This document shows, piece after piece, positions 43,555 through 51,876 of a stretch of DNA of 64,000 nt (within the stretch, counting starts at the first letter, position 1; each line of letters opens with the position of its first letter). Source of the stretch: Nonomuraea sp. NEAU-A123. Its GTDB lineage: Bacteria; Actinomycetota; Actinomycetes; Streptosporangiales; Streptosporangiaceae. The stretch spans positions 681,881-745,880 of the forward strand of contig NZ_JAHFZZ010000004.1 of NCBI RefSeq assembly GCF_018603905.1, read 5' to 3'. The translations under genes were made by a program, and so were the position numbers. Under the pieces are notes generated by a model that was not told where the DNA came from, did not search any database, and worked only from the letters and a program-made list of their open reading frames with translations.

Positions 43555-44566
43555 CGCCGGGCCTCACGGTCACCACGCAGGCGTCGTCCCTTCGGCTGCC
43601 CGCCTCGCGCAGCAGACCGGCGGCGACGACCGCGGGGGAGCGGGCGAACAGGCCGGGCACGGCGGAGGGGTGCCAGCGTTCGGTCAGCCCGTCGGAGTGC
43701 AGCACCACGGTGGAGTGCTCGGGCAGGTCGAAGTCGTACTGGCGCAGGTGGCGGGCCTGGTGCCCGGCGATGCCGGGGACCGAGACCATCCCTCGGCGGC
43801 CCTCGGCGTTCGCGATCCAGCCCGAGATGTTGCCCAGCCCGGCGTAGGACACGCTGGTGGCCCTGATGCGCGCCACCGCGACCGCTCCTCCCCGGGTATG
43901 TCCAAGGCCCCGGTGCAGGCGTTCGAGGGTCGTCAGCGGCTCCTCGTCCGCCGCCCGCAGGAACAGCTCCACCGCCGTCCTGGACGCCTGGGCGGCGAGC
44001 TCGCCGTGGCCCAGGCCGTCGCACAGCAGCACCGTCGTCTCGGGCGTGGCGGCGCCACCCGTCGCGGCGATCGCGAAGGAGTCGCCGGAGACCGCCTCCT
44101 CACCGATGGGGCGGCTCAGGCCGCTGGCGTGCGGCGCCGCGCTGGGCGCGTCGGCGGCGGTGAAGTGCATGACCAGGATGGTCCCCTTGCCGGGCAGGGA
44201 GTGGACGTCGTACCAGGAGGAAATGCGGGCCATCGCCCCCATCCCGATGCCGAGGGTGCCGGAGGTGGAGTAGCCGTCGCGCAGAGCGCGGGCGACGTCG
44301 CGCATGCCCGGCCCTTTGTCGATGGCGACCAGCTCCACGACGGCCGGGTTGACCGGCTGGGAACGGACCATGACGACGCCCTCCACCGCGTGCTTGACCA
44401 GGTTGGATACGGCCTCGGTGACCGCGACCGCCGTCTGCCCCGTACGCTCGGCATCGAACCCGGCGGCCTCGGCGAGGTCGACGGCCATCCGGCGGACGGT
44501 GCCCACCGCACTGGAGTTTTCGGCTCGTACCCAGGTGTCGTCGTGCGCGTATCTCACCGCCACCAT
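43541..44566 (-). CDS. RsbT-like kinase fused to PP2C phosphatase (RsbX-like)
   Basis: 341 residues. Residues 1-135 are an RsbW/RsbT-type ATPase domain (AVTEAVSNLVKHA N-box, DKGPGM, GIGMGAMARI). Residues 145-341 are a SpoIIE/RsbX-type phosphatase (TVLLCDGLGHGELAAQASRTAVE, VVLHSDGLTERW, RRDDACVVTV). A kinase and a phosphatase for partner-switching proteins thus sit in one chain. ATG 44566 lies 1 nt downstream of the RsbT stop, so the genes are coupled. Confidence 0.92.
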   Translation of the reverse strand: MVAVRYAHDDTWVRAENSSAVGTVRRMAVDLAEAAGFDAERTGQTAVAVTEAVSNLVKHAVEGVVMVRSQPVNPAVVELVAIDKGPGMRDVARALRDGYSTSGTLGIGMGAMARISSWYDVHSLPGKGTILVMHFTAADAPSAAPHASGLSRPIGEEAVSGDSFAIAATGGAATPETTVLLCDGLGHGELAAQASRTAVELFLRAADEEPLTTLERLHRGLGHTRGGAVAVARIRATSVSYAGLGNISGWIANAEGRRGMVSVPGIAGHQARHLRQYDFDLPEHSTVVLHSDGLTERWHPSAVPGLFARSPAVVAAGLLREAGSRRDDACVVTVRPGDDRD

Positions 44567-44567
44567 G

Positions 44568-44969
44568 TCATCGAGCCCATTTCGTCACCGTCACCGTCGT
44601 GCCCTTGCCGGGGGCGGAGATCAGGTCGAACTCGTCGACCAGCCGCCGTGATCCGCTCAGGCCGAGCCCCAGGCCGGAACCGGTGGTCCAGCCGTCGGTG
44701 AGCGCCTGCTCGATGTCCGGAATCCCCGGCCCCTCGTCGCTGAAGGTGATTCTAAGGCCCTGGCGGGCCCCGTTCTGAACGACCTCGATCTTGGCCAGGC
44801 CGCCGCCGGCGTACACCAGGGCGTTGCGGGCCAGCTCGCTGGCCGCGGTCACCACCTTGGTCTGATCGATGAGAGACAGCCCCACCTCGACCGCGACGCT
44901 CCGGACCCGCTGGCGGACCATCACGACGTCGGCGTTGCCGGCGATGGGCAACTCCCAGTCGGCGGTCAC
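44568..44969 (-). CDS. rsbT: Serine/threonine kinase RsbT
   Basis: 133 residues, GHKL-fold kinase. N-box ASELARNALVYAGGG, G1 DEGPGIPD, G2 GLGLGLSGSRRL. In the stressosome RsbT phosphorylates RsbS and RsbR and, when released, switches on a downstream phosphatase. GTG 44969 overlaps rsbS by 4 bases. Confidence 0.93.
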   Translation of the reverse strand: MTADWELPIAGNADVVMVRQRVRSVAVEVGLSLIDQTKVVTAASELARNALVYAGGGLAKIEVVQNGARQGLRITFSDEGPGIPDIEQALTDGWTTGSGLGLGLSGSRRLVDEFDLISAPGKGTTVTVTKWAR

Positions 44970-45331
44970 GGGGTCGCGCCTCTTACATGGTCGAGGAGCG
45001 CGATTCCCTTCTCCAGATTGAGCGCGGTCCGTACACCGCCCAGCGACAGGCCGAGCTCGACCAGGGTGATCGCCACGGCGGGCCGCATGCCGACGACCAC
45101 GGTCTGGGCGTCGAGCAACCGCGACGTGGCGGCGATGGTGGACAGCATCCTGCCGATGAAGGAGTCGACGATCTCCACCGCGGTGATGTCGATGATGACG
45201 CCGCGGGCTCCGTGGGTCACCACCGCGTCGGCCAGGTCCTCCTGCAGGGCGAGCACACTCTGATCATCGAGGTCGATCTGGATGGAGATGATCAGGATGT
45301 CGCCCAGTTTGAGGATGGGCACCCGGTCCAT
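44966..45331 (-). CDS. rsbS: Stressosome STAS protein RsbS
   Basis: 121 residues, a single STAS domain. Starts VPILKLGDILIISIQIDLDD; the phospho-acceptor Ser is in ITAVEIVDSFIGRML, matching Ser59 of the Bacillus protein. ATG 45331 shares one base with the rsbR stop (TGATG). Forms the stressosome core with RsbR and holds RsbT. Confidence 0.93.
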   Translation of the reverse strand: MDRVPILKLGDILIISIQIDLDDQSVLALQEDLADAVVTHGARGVIIDITAVEIVDSFIGRMLSTIAATSRLLDAQTVVVGMRPAVAITLVELGLSLGGVRTALNLEKGIALLDHVRGATP

Positions 45332-46173
45332 CACACGTTCTCCGTCCGCACCGCGATGCGGGTCGCCCTCGGCGCGATCACCTCGATGCCGCTCCGCCTG
45401 AGCGCGTAGGCCAGCGCGTCGGCCAGCGAGGCCTTGGTCACGATGTCGCCGAACTCGATGCCGAGCGTGACGATGGTGTGCGCGATCTGCGGGCGGATGC
45501 CGGAGATGACGCACTCGGCGCCCATCAGCCGGGCGGCGACGACGGCCTTCAGCAGGTGCTGGGCGACCTGGGTGTCGACGGCCGGAACGCCGGTGATGTC
45601 GATCACCGCGTGCTCGGCGCCGGTGTCGACCAGCGTCTGGAGCAGCTTCTCCATCACGACCTGGGTCCTGGCCGAGTCGAGGGTGCCGACCAGGGGCACC
45701 GCCACGATGCCCTCCCACAGCTTGACGACCGGCGTCGACAGCTCCAGCAGTTGCTCGGCCTGGTCGAGAATGATCCGCTCACGGGCTGTCGTGTACGACT
45801 CGAAGGTGAACAGGCCGAGGTCGTCGATGAGCCTGGAGAACCAGATGAAGCCGCGCATCGCGTCGGGGCCGCCGTCGCCTTCGACGACCTCGTACAGCGC
45901 CTCCTTCAGTCCGAAGACGGCCCTGGAGGTGTCGGCGGGGGTGAAGCCCTGGCGGGCGCGGGCGCGCGACAGCTCGGCGAGCAGGCCGCGCAGATCGGCG
46001 AGGTCGCTGCTGCCGTGCTCCAGGGAGGACAGCAGCGCTCGATAGATCTCCGTGAGCTCCTCGCCGGACGCCTTGGCGATCAGGGTCCACCGGTGCAGGA
46101 TCTGCGCCTCGTTCTCACGGAGCAGCTCTTCGATACGTCGCCTGGCGACATCGGCATCGACGGTCAAGGTCAC
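45331..46173 (-). CDS. rsbR: Stressosome sensor protein RsbR
   Basis: 280 residues. An N-terminal globin-like sensor domain (about 10-140) precedes a STAS domain (about 160-275; IVAVPLVGTLDSARTQVVMEKLLQTL, DITGVPAVDTQVAQHLLKAV). A Thr in the VDTQVA segment matches a known RsbT target. Start uncertain: GTG 46173 touches AGGA directly, while TTG 46167 sits 5 nt after AGGAG. It heads the operon rsbR-rsbS-rsbT and four to five further signalling genes. Confidence 0.92.
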   Translation of the reverse strand: MTLTVDADVARRRIEELLRENEAQILHRWTLIAKASGEELTEIYRALLSSLEHGSSDLADLRGLLAELSRARARQGFTPADTSRAVFGLKEALYEVVEGDGGPDAMRGFIWFSRLIDDLGLFTFESYTTARERIILDQAEQLLELSTPVVKLWEGIVAVPLVGTLDSARTQVVMEKLLQTLVDTGAEHAVIDITGVPAVDTQVAQHLLKAVVAARLMGAECVISGIRPQIAHTIVTLGIEFGDIVTKASLADALAYALRRSGIEVIAPRATRIAVRTENV

Positions 46174-46326
46174 TCCTGGAAGAGAGAATTCACCGGCATT
46201 GCCGGGGATGCTAACGACACTGTTCCGCATCGGCGGGCGGTTGGCGAAATCACCCGCTTTCATGCGTTTCACGACAATATCCGACGGTATAAGGGCTTAC
46301 GTCCTGCTTTGCGAGAAGATGTCACC

Positions 46327-47478
46327 TCATGCTTTGGCGAATCTCGCGCCGTCGGCCGGACGGGCGCCCAACTGGGTCAGCAGCCGCACCATGCGCGGGG
46401 CGTCGAGCGGGTCGACCGGCAGCACGTGACTGGTCCACCAGCGGGCGATCTCGGGGGTGGGCCCCTGCGGGATCATCGGCAGGTAGTCGTCCAGCGGCGG
46501 ATCGTAGATGAAACCGGGCACCACGCCCAGCCGCTCCAGCCCGGCGACGATCTCGTCCCGCTTCTCGACCATCAGCGGCACCCGCAGAAGCGGACGTATG
46601 GGGGCTTCGCGGACGCCCGCCGCCACCCACGGGGTCCGGCGCAGCGCCTCGACCCCGGCCAGGCGGCGCTCCCGCTCGCGGTCGATCACCCGCAGGCGCG
46701 AGCGCTGGTAACGGGCGAGCGCCGGGCCGGGGCGCATCCGCCAGCCGTCGAGGTCGATCCCCAGCCATGGGTCCATCGCCGTCACATCGCCCCTGACGGC
46801 TCGGAGCGCGTCCTCACGGGGTGAGAGGCGGTGCCCGGTCCATTTGACGATCCCGAGCCGCCGTGAGGCGTGCCACATCAGCCGGACCATGCCGGTGCGG
46901 TAGAGCGTCTCGCGGAGCATCGGCTGCAGCACGGCCTCCGCCTGGTCGCGCGGCTCACCGGGCAGCAGCAGCGCCTCCCTCGCCTCGGCCAGCGCCGCCA
47001 GCGCGCCCGGATTGGGGGTGGTCAGGAAGCCGCCGGACATCGCCCGGCCGTGCTTGGCCAGGCTGAACACGCCGGCCTGGCCGAACGTGCCCGCCGCGCG
47101 GCCGCCGACCATGGTCAGGAAGGCGTGCGCGGCGTCGTCGATGAGGACGAGGCCGCGCCGCTCGCACTGCGTCATCAGGTCCGTCATCTGGTCCGGCTGG
47201 CCGTACAGATGCGTGGTGATGACGCCGGACAGGCCGCTCCAGTTGACCCGCGGCGCGTCGATGTTGCCGTCGCGCCATGACACCGGAGCCATCACCGGCT
47301 CCAGGCCGGCGGCCAGGGCGATGAACAGCACGGTCTCGCAGTTGGTCGGCGCGATCAGCACCCGGTCGCCGGGGTCGAACCAGTGGCGCAGCGCCAGCAG
47401 CAGGCCGAACCGGGCGGACGGCACGTGCAGGCAGTCCTGGCCGATCCGGTGCCGCATGAGGTCTTCCAGCGCGCTCAT
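46327..47478 (-). CDS. DegT/DnrJ/EryC1/StrS-type aminotransferase, divergent member
   Basis: 383 residues, PLP-dependent fold type I, the family that aminates nucleotide keto-sugars. The PLP Lys is in AGVFSLAKHGRAMSGG, and an Asp-Asp-Ala-Ala-His (IDDAAHAF) precedes it as expected. The N-terminal motif reads SARFGLLLALRHW where sugar aminotransferases have SGTxAL, so the substrate may differ. ATG 47478 overlaps the upstream acyltransferase by 4 bases. No other sugar genes are near. Confidence 0.83.
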   Translation of the reverse strand: MSALEDLMRHRIGQDCLHVPSARFGLLLALRHWFDPGDRVLIAPTNCETVLFIALAAGLEPVMAPVSWRDGNIDAPRVNWSGLSGVITTHLYGQPDQMTDLMTQCERRGLVLIDDAAHAFLTMVGGRAAGTFGQAGVFSLAKHGRAMSGGFLTTPNPGALAALAEAREALLLPGEPRDQAEAVLQPMLRETLYRTGMVRLMWHASRRLGIVKWTGHRLSPREDALRAVRGDVTAMDPWLGIDLDGWRMRPGPALARYQRSRLRVIDRERERRLAGVEALRRTPWVAAGVREAPIRPLLRVPLMVEKRDEIVAGLERLGVVPGFIYDPPLDDYLPMIPQGPTPEIARWWTSHVLPVDPLDAPRMVRLLTQLGARPADGARFAKA

Positions 47479-48566
47479 CGGCTGCCGGCCCGGGCGCGTA
47501 GCCGGCCGTACCGCTTCAGCACGCGGTCGGCCAGGCCGTACAGGAAGGGCACGTCGAGGATGAGGCGGCGGACCCGGCGGATCGGCTCGGTGCGCATCCA
47601 GTGGGCGGCGGCGCCGAAGGTGCGGCGCCGCACGATGCCCTCGGTGATGGGAACGTTCCTACTGCTCAGGGCTTCTTTGTAGGCATATCCGGCGCCGATG
47701 CTGAGGTCGATCGAGGTGATGCCGAGCTCGGCGGCCGCTTCGGCCATGCGCAGGTGCTGGATCAGGCCGGGGGAGTATTTCGCGTACGCCGGGTCGTAGG
47801 AAGGGAACCAGCCGACGAGCACCGAGTCCGAACGGAGGCCGAAATGGCCCGCCACCGGCTCGCCGCCCGCATACAGCATGGACAGCACCCCGCCGAACTC
47901 TTTCCCGTCGATGGCGTGCAGCCTTTCGACGAGCTCGATCACCCAGCTCTGGCCGAAACGGTCCGCCCGGCCGGTGCGGACGTATTGCGCCGACTTCCAC
48001 TCGCGCAGTAATCGAAGCTGGTCGGCCGAGTCCACGGCGAAGACCGCGGACACCTCGCCGAGATCACGGCCGAGTTTGCGTTCCTTGTACTGGGTGGTCT
48101 TGAGGAATTTCGGCGACCGGTCGCGGAGCCCGGCGAGATAGGCTGGGTAGCCGTCGGCCAGGTCGAGGATCACGGCCTGCTGCTCCAGCGTCTCGTACGG
48201 CCGGAACCACGACTGGCCCGGCACCAGGCAGCCGAACTCCCACACGTCCAGCCCGCACGCCTCCAGCAGCCCGTGGACGTCGAAGTCGGCCTCAGGGCGG
48301 TGGATGATCCCCTGGCACAGCGACACCCAGGCGCCGATGGCCATGCCGACTCCCGCGTGCCGCTCGTACGGGAAGAAACCGGCGACACCGTCCGTGTCCT
48401 CGATGATCGCCACCCGCGAATCGGGCCGGACCTCGCCCACCGCGATCGTGAACTCGGGACTGAGGAAGGGGTTGGCGAGATGCGGCTGCGCCCGCTGCAT
48501 CTGCCGCCAGGCCGCGATCTCGGGTGAGCCAAGCTCACTCGGCGGCACGACGGTTACTTTCGCCAA
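47475..48566 (-). CDS. GNAT/FemAB-like acyltransferase (CelD/BcsL type)
   Basis: 363 residues, two-lobed acetyltransferase fold (PF13480-like). Supporting features are HLANPFLSPEFTIAVGEVRPDSRVAIIED at the N-terminus, then EWKSAQYVRTGRADRFG, and YAGGEPVAGHFGLRSDSVLVGWFPSYDPAYAKYSPGLI (as adjoining pieces) in the second lobe. TTG 48566 is the start, with AAAAGGGGA upstream. Coupled to the aminotransferase, it may acylate the amino group that enzyme adds, for a surface glycan or small molecule (inference). Confidence 0.82.
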   Translation of the reverse strand: MAKVTVVPPSELGSPEIAAWRQMQRAQPHLANPFLSPEFTIAVGEVRPDSRVAIIEDTDGVAGFFPYERHAGVGMAIGAWVSLCQGIIHRPEADFDVHGLLEACGLDVWEFGCLVPGQSWFRPYETLEQQAVILDLADGYPAYLAGLRDRSPKFLKTTQYKERKLGRDLGEVSAVFAVDSADQLRLLREWKSAQYVRTGRADRFGQSWVIELVERLHAIDGKEFGGVLSMLYAGGEPVAGHFGLRSDSVLVGWFPSYDPAYAKYSPGLIQHLRMAEAAAELGITSIDLSIGAGYAYKEALSSRNVPITEGIVRRRTFGAAAHWMRTEPIRRVRRLILDVPFLYGLADRVLKRYGRLRARAGSR

Positions 48567-48677
48567 GGATTCCCCTTTTGTGGCTTTTGTTAGTTAGTGG
48601 ACTGTATACAGCAGCCGGGCCTCGAAGAGGCTGAGTAGGCGTAACAAAGTGATATCCGCTCGCGTTTGCCGGTCACT

Positions 48678-49916
48678 TCACTCGACGACGGTGGCCGCGC
48701 TGCGGCGCGGTCCCGCGTAACGGGTGAAGAAGGCGACCAGGACGCTCACCCGGTTGCGCCCGCCCAGCAGGTATGTCACGTGCAGCCCGATCCAGGCCAG
48801 CCAGGCGGGCAGGCCGTGCATGGTCAGCCCGTTGGCCAGTTGCAGCACGGCCTCACCCCGGCCGACCGTGGCCATGATGCCGGGATCGCGGTAGGAGAAG
48901 GGCGCCGCGGGACGGCCATGGGCGAGTGCCAGGATCTGCTTGCCCACGTGCTTGCCCATCTGGATGGCGGGCTGGGCGAGCTGGGGCAGCGGTTCGGGCG
49001 GCCCCGCCAGGTCGCCGGCGACGAAGATCTCGGGGTGCGCTTCGACGTTGAGCGCCGGGGTGACCGTGATGCGGCCGCCCTTGCCCTGCGGCAGGCCCAG
49101 GTTCGACACCTCGTCGGGCGCGGCGACGCCGAGCGCCCATACGGTCACGTCGCTCGGCAGCCGGGTGCCGTCGCTCAGCACGACCGCGTCGGGCTCGACC
49201 GAGGCCAGCGTGCTGCCCAGCCGCAGGCGCACGCCGCGTCTGCGCAGCGCCTTCGCGGCCGCGTCCCGCAGCCGGGGTTTGTACGGCGCGAGCACGTAGT
49301 CGAACCGCTCGACCAGGGTGACACTCGTCTGCTTGGGGCTGATCTCCGGAAAGGTCACCGGGAGCGTCCGGTGGCGCAGCTCGGCCATCGTGCCCGCCAT
49401 CTCCACCCCGGTCGCGCCCGCGCCGACCACCACGGCGTGCGCGCTCTCCCGCCTGCCCGCCGCGACCTCCTCCAGGAGGTTCTGCAGGCGCTTGCGCAGC
49501 ACGATCGCGTCGTGGACCGAATAGATGGGATAGCAGTGCTCCCGCGCGCCCTCGATGCCGTACCAGTTGGTGGTCACGCCGGTGGTGAGCACGAGGTAGT
49601 CGTAGTCGAGCGAGGTGCCGTCGTCCAGGTCCACGCGCCGCTCGGCCGGGTGCACCTTGGTCAGCGCGGCCCTGCGGGCGCGCGCCGTCGGATACTTGGC
49701 GGCGTAGGCCCGCGTCGGATACGACACGTCGCCGGGGCCGAGCCCGGCCGTCGCCACCTGATAGAGCAGCGGCTGGAAGGTGGTGTAGGAGTGGCGGTCG
49801 ACGAGCGTGACGCGGGCGCCGCCGCGGGCCAGCTCCCGCGTGGCGTTCAGCCCGGCGAAGCCCGCGCCCACGACGACGACGTGCGGCGGCTTGCTGGACC
49901 GCGGTTTCTGGACCAT
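48678..49916 (-). CDS. Type II NADH dehydrogenase-like FAD oxidoreductase
   Basis: 412 residues. First dinucleotide fold VVVVGAGFAGLNATRELA (FAD), second VVVGAGATGVEMAGTMAELR (NADH), FAD motif EIFVAGDLAGPPEP. The C-terminus carries a hydrophobic, amphipathic stretch (WLAWIGLHVTYLLGG) that anchors such enzymes to the membrane. It transfers electrons from NADH to quinone without pumping protons. ATG 49916 or TTG 49919, with GAGGGGG upstream. Confidence 0.88.
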   Translation of the reverse strand: MVQKPRSSKPPHVVVVGAGFAGLNATRELARGGARVTLVDRHSYTTFQPLLYQVATAGLGPGDVSYPTRAYAAKYPTARARRAALTKVHPAERRVDLDDGTSLDYDYLVLTTGVTTNWYGIEGAREHCYPIYSVHDAIVLRKRLQNLLEEVAAGRRESAHAVVVGAGATGVEMAGTMAELRHRTLPVTFPEISPKQTSVTLVERFDYVLAPYKPRLRDAAAKALRRRGVRLRLGSTLASVEPDAVVLSDGTRLPSDVTVWALGVAAPDEVSNLGLPQGKGGRITVTPALNVEAHPEIFVAGDLAGPPEPLPQLAQPAIQMGKHVGKQILALAHGRPAAPFSYRDPGIMATVGRGEAVLQLANGLTMHGLPAWLAWIGLHVTYLLGGRNRVSVLVAFFTRYAGPRRSAATVVE

Positions 49917-50014
49917 CAAGAGATGCCCCCTCTGGCGAATGCGCTGTCTCGGTGCATATGGCACAAAAGGCAACTCTTAAACCACTCGCCAGGTCTGCGG
50001 TCAGGCCGCTGACG

Positions 50015-51127
50015 TCAGGAGGCGCCGAGTTCGATGGTCTCGGCGACCTCGGCGTGCCGCTCGGACTCCTCCTCGGCGAAGCGGGCCTCGTCGAGCTTGT
50101 CGGCGATGTCCTCGTCCTGCTTCATCAGCGTGTCGAGCGACTGGCCCGCCATGTCCAGCACGCCCATGTCCGCGTACGCCTGCTGCAGGCGCGGGCTCCA
50201 CAGCCCGATGTCCTTCACGCACGGCACGATCCGGCTGAACAGCAGCGAGCGGAACAGCCGCAGATACTCCGAGTGCTCCGTGGCCACCTCCGCCTCTTCG
50301 ACCTCCGCCTTCGACAGGCCCAGGTTCTCCCACGTCTCCCGGCCCCTGAGCCGGTCGCGCATCAGGTAGCAGCCCTCGATGACGAAGTCCTCGCGCTCGC
50401 GCCGCTCGGCCTCGGTCAGGCTGCCGTAGTAGTCGCGCAGCGCCATCCGGCCGAACGCCACGTGCCGGGCCTCGTCCTGCATGACGTACGCGAGGATCTG
50501 CTTGGGCAGCGGCTTGGTGGTGATGTCGCGCATCACGCCGAACGCCGCCAGTGCTAAGCCCTCGATCAGCACCTGCATCCCCAGGTACGGCATGTCCCAC
50601 CGCGAGTCGCTGAGCGTCGAGTCGAGCAGCGCCTTGAGATGCTCGTTGATGGGGTAGGCCAGGCCCACCTTCTCCTGCAGGAAGCGGGCGTAGGTCTCGG
50701 CGTGCCGGGCCTCGTCCATGGTCTGGGTGGCGGCGTAGAACTTGGAGTCGAGGTCCGGGACCGACTCCACGATCTTGGCCGAGCAGATCATCGCGCCCTG
50801 CTCACCATGCAGGAACTGGGAGAACTGCCACGCCGCGCCGTGCAGGCGGACATCCTGACGCTGCTTCTCGTCCATCCGGTGCCAGAGCGGCGTGTCGTAG
50901 ATGGCGATCGTCTGGTCGGGGATGCCCAGGACGTTGTACGGGTCGACCTCCAGGTCCCAGTCGATGCGCTTGGTGGAGTCCCACTGCTTGTCCTTGCCCT
51001 TCTGGTACAAGGCGAGCATGCGATCCCTGCCGTCGTCGTACTCCCACGTAAACCTGCTGGCTCCGGACATCTCCACGTCCCATGTGGAGAGTTCGGCGGG
51101 GATGGTGTAGAGGCGGTGAGTCGACAT
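50015..51127 (-). CDS. Ferritin-like diiron protein, oxygenase type
   Basis: 370 residues, helical. The diiron ligand pattern is complete: Glu109 (HGEQGA), Glu139-x-x-His142 (DEARHAE), Glu189 (VLIEGLA) and Glu219-x-x-His222 (DEARHVAF). This resembles R2-like and N-oxygenase-like diiron enzymes; the precise reaction is unknown. GGAGG lies 5 nt before ATG 51127. It is divergent from a TetR regulator across two operators, so it is probably induced by a small-molecule substrate. Confidence 0.82.
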   Translation of the reverse strand: MSTHRLYTIPAELSTWDVEMSGASRFTWEYDDGRDRMLALYQKGKDKQWDSTKRIDWDLEVDPYNVLGIPDQTIAIYDTPLWHRMDEKQRQDVRLHGAAWQFSQFLHGEQGAMICSAKIVESVPDLDSKFYAATQTMDEARHAETYARFLQEKVGLAYPINEHLKALLDSTLSDSRWDMPYLGMQVLIEGLALAAFGVMRDITTKPLPKQILAYVMQDEARHVAFGRMALRDYYGSLTEAERREREDFVIEGCYLMRDRLRGRETWENLGLSKAEVEEAEVATEHSEYLRLFRSLLFSRIVPCVKDIGLWSPRLQQAYADMGVLDMAGQSLDTLMKQDEDIADKLDEARFAEEESERHAEVAETIELGAS

Positions 51128-51147
51128 GAGTCCTCCGCAGGGGGGTT

Positions 51148-51162
51148 ACGTACACCGTACGT
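51148..51162. promoter_or_regulatory. TetR operator 1, ACGTAC-N3-GTACGT
   Basis: Perfect 6-bp dyad with spacer ACC in the divergent gap, 21 bases upstream of the diiron gene start. Confidence 0.75.
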
Positions 51163-51178
51163 CCTCATCGAGGCTTGC

Positions 51179-51193
51179 ACGTACGGCGTACGT
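51179..51193. promoter_or_regulatory. TetR operator 2, ACGTAC-N3-GTACGT
   Basis: Second perfect dyad with spacer GGC, centred 31 bp from the first (three helical turns). It lies just upstream of TAGAAT (51201-51206), the likely -10 box of the TetR gene. Confidence 0.75.
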
Positions 51194-51211
51194 CCGTCAA
51201 TAGAATGAGCT

Positions 51212-51856
51212 ATGCCCACCGAGCCTCTTTCGCGGACCCGCATCGTCGCCGCGGCGATCGATCTCATCGAGCGCGAAGGGGCCGACGCGGTGTCCATGCG
51301 GCGCATCGCGGCGGAGCTCGGCGTCGGCGTGATGTCGCTCTACAACCACGTGCCGAACAAGGACGCCCTGCTGAACGGCGTCGCCGAGGCGGTGCTCAGC
51401 CAGATCGAGTTCACCGACGATCCCGATGCCCACTGGACCGACCGGGTGCGGATGCAGGCCCGCGCCTTCCGCCAGATCGCGCACGGCCACCCGCGCTCCA
51501 CGATGCTCGTCGTCAGCCGCCAGCTCCACTCCAACGCCGGGCTGCTGCCGGTCGAGCGGGCCCTGGCCACGCTGCGCAGCGCCGGGTTCGACGGGGTCGA
51601 CGCGGTGCGGGTGCTGCGGATGTTCATCGCCTACATCGTGGGCTCGCTGCTGCGCGAGGTCGGGGTGACGCCCACGTTCGCCCCGCTGCACCGGCACATG
51701 GTCAACCCGGATGACGTCGATCCGGCGTTGTTCCCCGAGGTGAGCGGGCTGGCGCCGCTGCTGGCGAGCTGTGACCACGACGCCGAGTTCGACTTCGGCG
51801 TCGAGCTGCTGATCCAGGCGATCGCGGTGCTGCCGAAGAGGGAGGGCACCCGGTGA
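51212..51856 (+). CDS. TetR family transcriptional regulator
   Basis: 214 residues. Helix-turn-helix at about 8-52 (RIVAAAIDLIEREGADAVSMRR, then ELGVGVMSLYNHVPNKD), and a TetR_C_1-like C-terminal domain. TAGAAT ends 5 nt before ATG 51212, so the mRNA is likely leaderless. The two ACGTAC-N3-GTACGT dyads upstream are its probable operators, for control of itself and the diiron gene. Confidence 0.92.
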   Translation: MPTEPLSRTRIVAAAIDLIEREGADAVSMRRIAAELGVGVMSLYNHVPNKDALLNGVAEAVLSQIEFTDDPDAHWTDRVRMQARAFRQIAHGHPRSTMLVVSRQLHSNAGLLPVERALATLRSAGFDGVDAVRVLRMFIAYIVGSLLREVGVTPTFAPLHRHMVNPDDVDPALFPEVSGLAPLLASCDHDAEFDFGVELLIQAIAVLPKREGTR

Positions 51857-51870
51857 TCCCGGATGCCCTC
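51842..51870. terminator. Bidirectional hairpin between convergent genes
   Basis: GAGGGCACCCGG and CCGGATGCCCTC pair at 11 of 12 positions around a 5-nt loop; the stem overlaps the TetR stop codon. Confidence 0.6.
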
Positions 51871-51876
51871 GTCGCT

